Source: Methanoregulaceae archaeon UBA288
GTDB lineage: Archaea > Halobacteriota > Methanomicrobia > Methanomicrobiales > Methanospirillaceae
NCBI GenBank assembly: GCA_002495225.1
Contig: DAEF01000245.1
Location: 1 to 16,244 of the forward strand
Reading direction: 5' to 3'
DNA: 16,244 nt
Shown here: positions 6,674 through 13,236 of the stretch, piece by piece
How positions within the stretch are numbered: the stretch's first letter is position 1
How the letters are laid out: each line of letters starts with the position of its first letter
Program-made: the position numbers and the translations under genes
Notes under the pieces: model-generated
Database searches by the model: none
Told to the model about the DNA's origin: nothing
The model's input: the letters and a program-made list of their open reading frames with translations, nothing else

Positions 6674-8368
6674 TCAGGCCTTCCGGTAGAGATCGGCGGG
6701 AGCCCGTATCTCGAAGCGGGCTCCCCTCCCCGGGGTGCCGGTCTCGTGGATCGAGAGGCCGGTGATCGCAAGTACCTCGCGCGCGAGGAAGAGTCCGTAC
6801 CCCGAGTTCCGACCGTGAGCACGGTCGAAGATATGCTCCTTCTCGTCGATCGGGACGCCGATACCGTCGTCCTCGCAGACGACCGCCAGCCCTCCATCCA
6901 CTGGCGCGCAGGAGAACCTGACTGTCCGGACGGTCTCGCCGTGGCGGATCGCATTATCGATCAGGGCATAGATGACCTTCTCGAAGAGGCGGTCCGCGTA
7001 GACCTCGAGATCGCAGTCCCCGATCTCGACGGCCACCCCATCGCGCTCGAACCCGGTGAGGACGCGTTCGATCACGGCTCGCACGCCCTGCCACTCGGGG
7101 GGATGGGCCCCGATACTCTGATAGTCGCGGGTGAACGTGATCTGCCGTCGGATCGTCTCGAGGGCCCGTTTTGCCCGTTCGAGATGCCCGGCGAGCGCCG
7201 GGTCGTGGACGCCGCTCTCCAGGAGCCCCAGCGAGCCCGCGAGGACGTTGAGCTGGTTCAGGATGTCGTGGCGCGTGATTCCGTTCAGCAAAAGGAGTTG
7301 CCGGTTCGCCGTCCGGAGTGCGTCCGCGGCACGACGGTATTCGGTCACATCCTCTGCAGTGCCGATGGCCAGGCGGGGCCGGCCGGCATCGTCTCGTTTG
7401 AAGACGAGCTCCCGGCACCGGAGCGTTACGAAGTGGCCGAGTGCATGCCGGACGCGAATCTCGATCTCGCGTATCTCGCCATCGCCTGTCGCTGCGAGGC
7501 CGTCACGGTGGGCCGCGAGCCGGAGACGGTCGTCGGGGTGAACGAGCGGCAGGATATCGCCACCTTCCCCTATCCACGGACGCTCTGCGGGGTACCCGAG
7601 GATCGCGGTGAGGTTCGGGTTTGCGTACCGGAGCCGGATTGAATCGACGGCATAGACGTAGACCAGGTTCGGCGTGGTCTCGAGGATCTGCTGGACCGTG
7701 CGCCTGCTGGCGCCGAGCCGCTCCTCTGTCCGACGGTGCTCCTCAATCTCCCGTTCGAGCGCCGCATTTGCTTCTTCGAGCTCACGCGTCCGTTCCCGAA
7801 CCCGGAGCTCGAGCTCCGTCTGGTGACGCCGGTCACCCGTGACGTCCTCGAGGATCAAACCGACGCCGCGAGCACCCGCCTCGAAGACCAGGGGCAGGGC
7901 TCGCCCACGGTAATACCGGGTCGATCCGACACGCTCGACTTCGCAGTCGAAGACGTGTTCGGTGCCGTCGAGGGCCTGCGTGATCCGTTCGAGGTCGGCG
8001 TCTCCGAGGAACGGGGTAAGCGGAGACCGATCGAGCCGGAGCCCCTTCAGCTCGGACGCTTCAACGCCGAAGTGGTAGAGAAGGGTGTCGTTGGCATGGA
8101 GGACGAAGAGTCCGTCATCGAGGACCAGGATCAGATCTGACGAGAGACTCATCAGGTCGGCGAGGGGCAGACGATGAGAAGGATAAAAGACCTTGGCGGG
8201 TCCGAGCGCGCGCACCTCTGCCTGTCCCGACACAGCCATCGCGTTGAGGTACTTCGCCGCGGTCGCGCGATTGAGGTTGAGCTGCCGCGAGACCTCCTCG
8301 ATCGTCAACCCCTTCGGGTGCTCTGCCAGCAGTTCCCGGATTCGACCGATTTCGCGCGTGCCCCGCAG
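6674..8368 (-). CDS. Cytoplasmic HTH-PAS-PAS sensor histidine kinase
   Basis: About 564 residues from an inferred CTG start at 8368. Order: winged-helix/HTH (about 1-60, IEEVSRQLNLNRATAAKYLN), PAS 1 (70-175), a charged coiled coil (180-225), PAS 2 (230-345), an archaeal-type phospho-acceptor segment TRHDILNQLN (His367), and a HATPase with DNAIRHG (471-477), DDGIGVP (500-506) and GYGLFLAREVL (523-533). No membrane segment is present, so the signal is internal. The first standard start is TTG at 8308, but it lacks a Shine-Dalgarno and cuts off the first HTH helix (IGRIRELLAEHPKG). GGAGG lies 7 bases before the CTG, and an in-frame stop at 8384-8386 bars longer forms. No response regulator is adjacent; the HTH may make it a direct DNA-binding switch. 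Confidence 0.9.
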   Translation of the reverse strand: MRGTREIGRIRELLAEHPKGLTIEEVSRQLNLNRATAAKYLNAMAVSGQAEVRALGPAKVFYPSHRLPLADLMSLSSDLILVLDDGLFVLHANDTLLYHFGVEASELKGLRLDRSPLTPFLGDADLERITQALDGTEHVFDCEVERVGSTRYYRGRALPLVFEAGARGVGLILEDVTGDRRHQTELELRVRERTRELEEANAALEREIEEHRRTEERLGASRRTVQQILETTPNLVYVYAVDSIRLRYANPNLTAILGYPAERPWIGEGGDILPLVHPDDRLRLAAHRDGLAATGDGEIREIEIRVRHALGHFVTLRCRELVFKRDDAGRPRLAIGTAEDVTEYRRAADALRTANRQLLLLNGITRHDILNQLNVLAGSLGLLESGVHDPALAGHLERAKRALETIRRQITFTRDYQSIGAHPPEWQGVRAVIERVLTGFERDGVAVEIGDCDLEVYADRLFEKVIYALIDNAIRHGETVRTVRFSCAPVDGGLAVVCEDDGIGVPIDEKEHIFDRAHGRNSGYGLFLAREVLAITGLSIHETGTPGRGARFEIRAPADLYRKA

Positions 8369-8401
8369 TTTCAGCCCTCCGGATCAGTATGCCGCCGCCG
8401 G

Positions 8402-8409
8402 ATATATAT
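8402..8409 (-). promoter_or_regulatory. TATA box of the histidine kinase gene
   Basis: ATATATAT, inside the palindrome gatatatatc (8401-8410). On the minus strand it would start transcription near 8380, giving a leader of only about a dozen bases that holds the GGAGG before the CTG at 8368. Confidence 0.5.
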
Positions 8410-8462
8410 CGTTATTGCCGACGGCTAACGCTCACCCGATTCAATCATCATAGCAGGATACC

Positions 8463-8471
8463 TTTTTAAAT
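8463..8471 (+). promoter_or_regulatory. TATA-like box upstream of the 59-residue ORF
   Basis: TTTTTAAAT on the plus strand. Transcription would start near 8492, producing a leader of about 60 bases that contains the hairpin at 8505-8528. It is placed divergently to the kinase promoter. Confidence 0.45.
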
Positions 8472-8504
8472 GAGGCCGACCAACCTGCATTCTATCGGTG
8501 TACC

Positions 8505-8528
8505 TGCCGGGGCTCCGTCACCCCGGCA
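8505..8528 (+). promoter_or_regulatory. Leader hairpin before the 59-residue ORF
   Basis: TGCCGGGG (8505-8512) pairs perfectly with CCCCGGCA (8521-8528) around an 8-base loop, ending 24 bases before the ATG. It has no T-run, so it looks more like an RNA control or stability element, or an operator, than a terminator. Confidence 0.5.
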
Positions 8529-8552
8529 TGACGCCAGATAAGGACAGAACTG

Positions 8553-8732
8553 ATGGAAAACCTATTCCAGACTGGCACTCCGTTCGCCCCGGGGATTCGT
8601 GTTGATCCCGGTGCGGGGGAGTGCATCGTCCCGCCGCCCCTCTTCACGGACAACGCGGGGCGTGCGCTGGTCATCTACCAGCGTCTGATCGAGAGCGGGT
8701 TCGACACGGCCCAGGTCATGACCGGGGCCTGA
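8553..8732 (+). CDS. Small unknown protein, 59 residues
   Basis: ATG at 8553 with AAGGA 8 bases upstream, and TGA at 8730-8732. Most third codon positions are G or C, as in the neighbouring genes, which argues that it is translated. It starts MENLFQTGTPFAPG, has a Cys in GAGECIVPPP, and ends in a likely amphipathic helix (ALVIYQRLIESGFDTAQ). No signal peptide or membrane segment is present and I recognise no family. It has its own TATA-like box and leader hairpin, and a GC-rich hairpin follows. Frames on the opposite strand here lack comparable support. A link to the divergent sensor kinase is possible but only inferred. Confidence 0.55.
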   Translation: MENLFQTGTPFAPGIRVDPGAGECIVPPPLFTDNAGRALVIYQRLIESGFDTAQVMTGA

Positions 8733-8750
8733 TCCTTCGCCCGAAGAAGA

Positions 8751-8785
8751 GGGCCGCCATGCCGAGGGGTGACGGCGGGCGGCCC
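8751..8785 (+). terminator. GC-rich hairpin after the small ORF
   Basis: GGGCCGCC (8751-8758) pairs with GGCGGCCC (8778-8785), loop 19 bases, starting 18 bases after the stop codon at 8732. There is no T-run, so the terminator role is uncertain. Confidence 0.35.
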
Positions 8786-8876
8786 ACGACGCCGGCTTGC
8801 ACGTCCCCTCACCCCCGGTCGGAACACACAAATCCTCTGTCCGGCCGGGTACTCTGCCGGTCATTTTTATGTTGCC

Positions 8877-9479
8877 ATGAGCGGATACACCGAGTACGGC
8901 GCTGCTCTCGATGAAGCGTGTGGAGCTCGGAACGAATCCAGTCCCGACCGTGCCCGGCAGTTTATAGATCGGATCTTCGTGTTTCTCACAGTCGGCACCT
9001 CCCCCGAGATCCCGGGCTCCACCATGACACCCAAGACGGCGACAATCTGGATGTCATCCACCGGCGAACTGTACCGGGGTCCGGGCTCGACGTCCTCCCC
9101 ATCGCTGCCGACGGTCAGAACTCCATCATCGTTGACAGGCAGGGCCGGATCGCCGTCGCGGGTGAGGGGCACGACAGTATCATCGTGGATATCGGCTTCG
9201 TGCCGACCCTGGTCGGCCAAACCACTATCTCGACCGCTACGAGCACGCTTTCGGCCCATTTCACGTACGACGAACACAGGTGTGTGCGAACGGAACGCCG
9301 GGGGTGCATACCTTCGCGGTGTATCTCGTGAACAAAGATCCCATGCCCGTGGTACCGGCGGTGAGGGACACGCCCACGGTCACCGTGACCGAAACAGGTA
9401 CATGGATGAGGGCGGATTATCGGGTCGAAACCCGCTCGGCACGGACGCACCGGCGGCGAGGCATCTGCTCGGGCGCTAA
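8877..9479 (+). pseudogene. Frame-broken gene for an unknown protein
   Basis: GC-ending codons run through three or four successive frames. Frame one (ATG 8877) covers IDRIFVFLTVGTSPEIPGST and on to about 9080; frame two covers GLDVLPIAADGQNSIIVD and FVPTLVGQTTIS to about 9280; frame three covers ANGTPGVHTFAVYLVNKDP to about 9395; a fourth step would give YMDEGGLSGRNPLG ending at TAA 9477-9479. Each step is repaired by adding one G to a G run (near 9076-9079, 9279-9280 and 9397-9398), giving one frame of 201 codons. I recognise no family; there are beta-strand-like hydrophobic/Thr alternations and no clear signal peptide. Coding character is weaker before about 8960, so the start is doubtful. 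It is either a decayed gene or an intact one with base-calling errors. Confidence 0.5.
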
Positions 9480-9808
9480 AAAAAAGTTCTCGAGCCGATC
9501 ACGGCCGGTTCCTCTTCGGCTCCGACGCCTCGCGGCGGTATCGATAGTCGGATTCGCGAGGATCGGGACGCACTGAATGGGGCTCACCGATTCTTGCGAG
9601 AGGCTGAGGCGAACCGATAACAATCTCTCCCCAGAACCACGCTGCGCGGCCGTTCTCTCGCGCCCAAGATTGGTGCTGATCGCTCGCGATCTCATCTCAC
9701 GTCCGGGCGAAGAGGATAAGACAGGAGAGCGGATCGCAACAGGGGGACAAAATCACGATAAGGTGCCACGACCGCGAACTGGTCTGGAATGCGGAAAAGA
9801 TTTCCTGA
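9480..9808. other. Intergenic stretch, no gene seen
   Basis: The open frame at 9577-9876 runs into the tRNA gene and lacks a Shine-Dalgarno, so it is not real. It begins with a run of A (9478-9485) after the broken gene. No convincing inverted repeats were found. Confidence 0.45.
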
Positions 9809-9918
9809 TGCTGCGGGAGGGATCCGAACCCTCGATCTCCAGATGTCCCAGGAAACGGCGCCTCATCGCGAATTAAACCCTATGAGTCTGGCGCCTTAAC
9901 CGGCTAGGCCACCGCAGC
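9809..9918 (-). tRNA. tRNA-Met(CAU), elongator type, with a 36-nt intron
   Basis: Read on the minus strand: acceptor GCTGCGG with CCGCAGC (7 perfect pairs) and discriminator A; TG; D stem GCCT/AGGC; anticodon stem CCAGA/TCTGG; variable loop AGATC; T stem GAGGG/CCCTC with loop TTCGGAT. Removing 36 bases (9840-9880 region) after position 37 gives the anticodon loop CTCATAA, anticodon CAT, and a 74-nt mature tRNA. Around the cuts, CTCA can pair with TGGG to form the four-pair centre of a bulge-helix-bulge, with bulges TA|G and AC|A. The inner helix is short (GG/CC). G1-C72 and no GGG/CCC anticodon stem argue against an initiator; tRNA-Ile2 (modified CAU) is a less likely alternative. CCA is not encoded. 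Confidence 0.92.
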
Positions 9919-9931
9919 CCGCACGTTGTGC

Positions 9932-9940
9932 ATAATAAAG
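9932..9940 (-). promoter_or_regulatory. TATA box for the tRNA gene
   Basis: The minus strand reads CTTTATTAT, just upstream of the mature 5' end at 9918. A second candidate, CTTTATCC, lies near 9957-9964. Either would suit a short-leader tRNA transcript. Confidence 0.45.
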
Positions 9941-9944
9941 ACGC

Positions 9945-10340
9945 CGGAGAGACGGATAAAGATTCTGCTGGAGCAAATCCCCGTCTCGTGGCAGACCACC
10001 CGGGCGCACGCCCACGTGACGCCATGAGGCCCGGCGCCTATCGATCATCTCATCGCCGATAGTGCTGACCTGCTGAAGCAACGAGCAGCACAGTGGACGC
10101 GACAGGGGCTGCTCCCGTTTCAGGCGAGAGACACGGCTCGAATGCGTTCTCGCCCCCGGTGCCCCCGGACGCCTGTCGCCTCCAGGGCGGTGCAGGAGCC
10201 GCCGAAAACCCGGACCACCGGGAGCTCCCCCGGACTGGTGGGCGTGGTTCCGTGCGGGGCGATCTGCTGGAGATCTCCACGTCGCCCGGGTCGCCCGGAC
10301 ACCGCCCAGGAGGCCGTGTACGACGCGACGGACCATTCCC
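9945..10340. other. Intergenic stretch with small hairpins, no gene
   Basis: Short open frames occur on both strands (10093-10350 +, 10050-10280 -) without ribosome binding sites or convincing codon bias. Two neighbouring six-pair hairpins are seen: CTATCG (10038-10043) with CGATAG (10057-10062), and GTGCTG (10062-10067) with CAGCAC (10086-10091). They share base 10062, so they could be alternatives. No known RNA family is recognised. Confidence 0.4.
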
Positions 10341-10345
10341 GGTTC

Positions 10346-10365
10346 TTTAAATAACCAATAAATAT
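10346..10365 (+). promoter_or_regulatory. Promoter of the cyclo-ligase/ftr operon
   Basis: Two TATA-like boxes occur: TTTAAATA (10346-10353) and AATAAATAT (10357-10365). The second is centred about 26 bases before the ATG at 10388, where no Shine-Dalgarno is present. That spacing would give a leaderless mRNA starting at or next to the start codon. Confidence 0.5.
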
Positions 10366-10387
10366 CCCTGCGCTGCACTACCTGACC

Positions 10388-10951
10388 ATGAGGGAGAAAA
10401 AGAGCCGTGTCCGGCAGGTTCTGCGAGAGCGAAAAGATGCGATGAGACCGGGGGAGCGGCTCGAGAAGAGCCAGCGGATCTGCCGGCACCTCGCGGGGCT
10501 GATCCGCGACGGCGAGACGGTGATGGTCTACAGCTCGAAGGAGAAGGAGGTCAACACGGGGCCCCTCATCGCCACCCTCCTCGAGCGCGGCAACCCGGTG
10601 GTCGTGCCCATCATCGTGAGAGAGGACGTGAGCCTCAGGCTCTCGTACCTCCGGGATGTGGCGGCCCTCGTGCCGAGCACGTTCGGCGTGCCCGAGCCCA
10701 TCGGGAACGAGATCCCCGCGGCGGGCCGCGACGTGGGCACGATCGTCCTCCCCATGCTGGGGTTCAACCGGAGAGGCGGCCGGATCGGGTACGGCGCCGG
10801 CTATTACGACCGGTTCATGGCGAAGAACCCGCACCTCCGCAAGATCGGGGTCGCGTTCGCCTGCCAGGAGTGCGACGACCTGCCGGTCGACGAGAACGAC
10901 GTCCTGATGGACTGCATCATCACCGAGGACGGGATCGTGTACCCGGGGTGA
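10388..10951 (+). CDS. 5-formyltetrahydrofolate cyclo-ligase family protein
   Basis: 187 residues, the usual length. The family (MTHFS, YgfA) uses ATP to turn 5-formyl-THF into 5,10-methenyl-THF. Seen: a basic N-terminus, KEVNTGPL (53-60), FGVPEP (99-104), LPMLGFNRRGGRIGYGAGYY (121-140, followed by DRF; the ATP/substrate signature) and CIITEDGIVYPG at the end. The canonical HD before the last strand is replaced by ND in DENDVLMD. The enzyme is cytosolic. Its stop codon is 7 bases before the ATG of ftr and overlaps the ftr Shine-Dalgarno, so the two are translationally coupled. Since these methanogens use tetrahydromethanopterin, the natural substrate may be N5-formyl-H4MPT, which is inference. 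Confidence 0.92.
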   Translation: MREKKSRVRQVLRERKDAMRPGERLEKSQRICRHLAGLIRDGETVMVYSSKEKEVNTGPLIATLLERGNPVVVPIIVREDVSLRLSYLRDVAALVPSTFGVPEPIGNEIPAAGRDVGTIVLPMLGFNRRGGRIGYGAGYYDRFMAKNPHLRKIGVAFACQECDDLPVDENDVLMDCIITEDGIVYPG

Positions 10952-10958
10952 GGCTCTG

Positions 10959-11849
10959 ATGGAGATCGACGGCGCGGAGATCCTTGACACGTACGCGGAG
11001 GCGTTTTCGACCTGGATCGCGCGGATCATCGTCACCGCGGCATCCGAGCGCTGGGCAACGGCGGCGGCCGTCGAGGCAACGGGGTTCGCCACGTCCAGGA
11101 TCGGCTGCCCCTGCGAGGCCGGGATCGAGCGGCGCCTCGGGGAGGAGGAGACCCCCGACAGCCGGCCCGGGATCGCCATCCTGGTCTGCTCGGAGAAGAA
11201 GAACCTGCGCGAGAACGTCGCGGCGCGGATCGGCCAGTGCATCCTTCCCGCGCCAACGGCCTCCGCCTTCGACGGATTGCCCGACGCCCCGTCCCGGTTC
11301 TACACGAGGATGCACTATTTCGGAGACGCGTACGAGGAGCGGTGCAAGGTCGGAGACAGGCTCTGCTGGCGGATACCGGTCATGGAGGGCACCTACGTCG
11401 GCGAGGAGCGGTTCGGGATCGTGAAGGGCATCGCCGGCGGCAACATCCTCGTCATGGGAGGAGACCAGGCCTCCGCGCTCGCCGGGGCCGAGGCGGCCGC
11501 GGACGCGATCGCCGGCCTGCGCGACGTCATCACCAGTTTTGCGGGCGGCGTCGTCGGGAGCGGCTCGGAGGTCGGGTGCCGGAACTACCGGTTCCCCATG
11601 CCGGCGAGCACCAACCACGCCTGGTGCCCGACACTGAAGGGGTTGGTCGACGACTCGCAGGTGCCCCCGGGGGTCGAATCCGTGTACGAGGTCGTCGTGA
11701 ACGGGATCGACGAGGAGTCCGTCAGGGCCGCCATGAGGGCGGGGATTCTGGCTGCCGCGGGGACGGGCAGGGTCGTGGCCATCGGGGCGTCCAACTTCGA
11801 GGGGAAGCTCGGCCCGCACCGGATTCGCCTGCCCGACCTCTTCCGGTGA
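10959..11849 (+). CDS. ftr: Formylmethanofuran:H4MPT formyltransferase
   Basis: 296 residues, the normal length. Ftr moves the formyl group from formylmethanofuran to N5 of tetrahydromethanopterin, the second step of CO2 reduction to methane, in the cytosol. Typical segments: EIDGAEILDTYAEAFSTWIA (2-21), EATGFATSRIGCPCEAGIER (39-58), ARIGQCILPAPTASAF, YWRIPVMEG-type sequence at CWRIPVMEGTYVGEERFGI, KGIAGGNILVMGG, and STNHAWCPTLKGLVDDSQVP near 218-237. GGTGAGG, overlapping the upstream TGA, is the ribosome binding site before ATG 10959. Whether this is the sole or a second Ftr copy cannot be told from the window. The following transporter gene has its own promoter-like sequence. Confidence 0.97.
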   Translation: MEIDGAEILDTYAEAFSTWIARIIVTAASERWATAAAVEATGFATSRIGCPCEAGIERRLGEEETPDSRPGIAILVCSEKKNLRENVAARIGQCILPAPTASAFDGLPDAPSRFYTRMHYFGDAYEERCKVGDRLCWRIPVMEGTYVGEERFGIVKGIAGGNILVMGGDQASALAGAEAAADAIAGLRDVITSFAGGVVGSGSEVGCRNYRFPMPASTNHAWCPTLKGLVDDSQVPPGVESVYEVVVNGIDEESVRAAMRAGILAAAGTGRVVAIGASNFEGKLGPHRIRLPDLFR

Positions 11850-11866
11850 GACAACCACCGACGGCA

Positions 11867-11875
11867 ACGCTTATC
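11867..11875 (+). promoter_or_regulatory. Possible TATA box of the transporter gene
   Basis: CGCTTATCC on the plus strand, about 40 bases before ATG 11912. It is a weak match, but the spacing would give a leader of about 17 bases with AGGGAC. Confidence 0.3.
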
Positions 11876-11911
11876 CCGGGACGTCGCGTCAGTTCAACGA
11901 AAGGGACCGCC

Positions 11912-13236
11912 ATGGAACCGCACGGTCTTCCGGCAGCAGGGGAGAGCGACGACGCGCCGCTCACCCGCGTCCTGGGCCTCTGGCAGCTCTCGCTCGCGGT
12001 GATCGGGATCATCCTCGGCGCCGGGATCTATGCCCTGCTCGCGCCCGCGGCCGCCCTGGCCGGGAACGCGGTCTGGGCATCGTTTTTGATCGCGGCGGTC
12101 GTCGCGGCGGTCAGCGGCCTCTCGTACGCCGAGCTCTCCGCGATGTTCCCGACGGCCGGAGCCGAGTACGACTACGCGGGCCGGGCGCTCGGCGAGCGGA
12201 TCGGGGTCACGGTCGGCTGGCTCGTGATCGCGGCCACGCTCATCTCGGCATCGGCCGTGGCCCTCGGCTTCGCCGCGTACTTCAGGACGTTTTTGCCCGT
12301 CCCCCCGATCGCGGTCGCGGTCGTCCTGATCGGTGTTCTCTCGCTCCTGGTCGCCCTCGGCGTCCGCGAGACGGCGGGGGCGGCCGTCCTCCTGACCCTC
12401 GTCGAGGTCGGCGGGCTCGTGGCCGTGATCGTCGCCGGCCTGCCCCGCATCGGTGACGTCGACCTGCTCGAACTCTCCCCGCCGGCACGGGGGGCCTCCT
12501 CGAGGCGGCCGCGCTCGTCTTCTTCGCCTTCATCGGCTTCGAGCAGCTCGTGAAGCTCTCGGAGGAGGCGAAGGACCCGGGCCGGACGATGCCTCTCGCC
12601 CTGCTGATCTCGGTCGCAGGCTCGACCCTGCTCTACGTGCTCGTCGCCGTCGCCTGCATCTCCCTGCTCGGCTGGGAGGGCACGAGCGCGAACGAGGCCC
12701 CGTTCGCAGCCGCGATCGGAGTCGCGTTCGGGGGCGCGGCCGCCGTCGTCGTCTCGCTGACGGCCCTGACCGCGACGGCGAACACGGTCCTGATCGAGAT
12801 CCTGGCCGCGTCCCGGATCCTGTTCGGCATGGCCCGCAACGGGGCGGCGCCGCGCGTGCTCGGCCGGGTCCATCCTCGCCGCCGGACCCCGTGGATCGCC
12901 GTGGTGGTCATCGCAGTTATCGCGGCCGTGCTGACCGTGCCCGCGGAGATCGAGTTCCTCGCGAGCGCGACGAACTTTCTCATCTTTCTCACCTTCATCG
13001 CCGTGAACGCGAGCGTCGTGGTGCTGCGGCGGGCCGAGCCCGACACGCGGCGGCCGTTCCGGGTGCCGGTTTCGGTCCGCGGCGTGCCCCCCCTCCCGCT
13101 CGTCGGCATCGCGGCCTCGATCGGCCTGATGGTCCAGCTCGACCCGGCCGTCCTGCTCGCCGGGCTGGCGATCTCGGGCGGCGCAGCGGCCATGGCCGTG
13201 CTCGGCAACCGGCGGCGGCGCCGCCGGGACCGCTAG
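11912..13236 (+). pseudogene. APC-family amino acid permease, broken by a -1 frameshift
   Basis: The first 192 residues are read from ATG 11912: a short cytoplasmic N-terminus, GAGIYAL (36-42) in TM1, then several membrane helices and LSYAELSAMFPTAGAEYDY (70-88), typical of the APC superfamily. The frame fails at the G6 run 12489-12494 and stops at 12551-12553. One more G continues it as GGLLEAAALVFFAFIGFEQ and EEAKDPGRTMPLALL, helices 6-12, to TAG at 13234-13236. The repaired gene is 442 codons including the stop, a normal size for about 12 helices. The substrate is probably an amino acid or amine, but specificity cannot be read. It is either a sequencing error or a true disruption; the rest shows no decay. 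Confidence 0.9.
12489..12494 (+). other. G6 run where the permease frame breaks
   Basis: Six G residues between GCA C and CC. Seven would restore the frame (Ala-Arg-Gly-Gly-Leu-Leu-Glu). This is the only break in the gene. Confidence 0.85.

Noticed and set aside
8867..9277. Minus-strand frame of 136 codons opposite the frame-broken gene
   Set aside because: Its third codon positions are mixed, whereas plus-strand frames over the same bases are strongly GC-ending.
9577..9876. Plus-strand frame of 99 codons
   Set aside because: It runs into the tRNA gene on the opposite strand and has no ribosome binding site.
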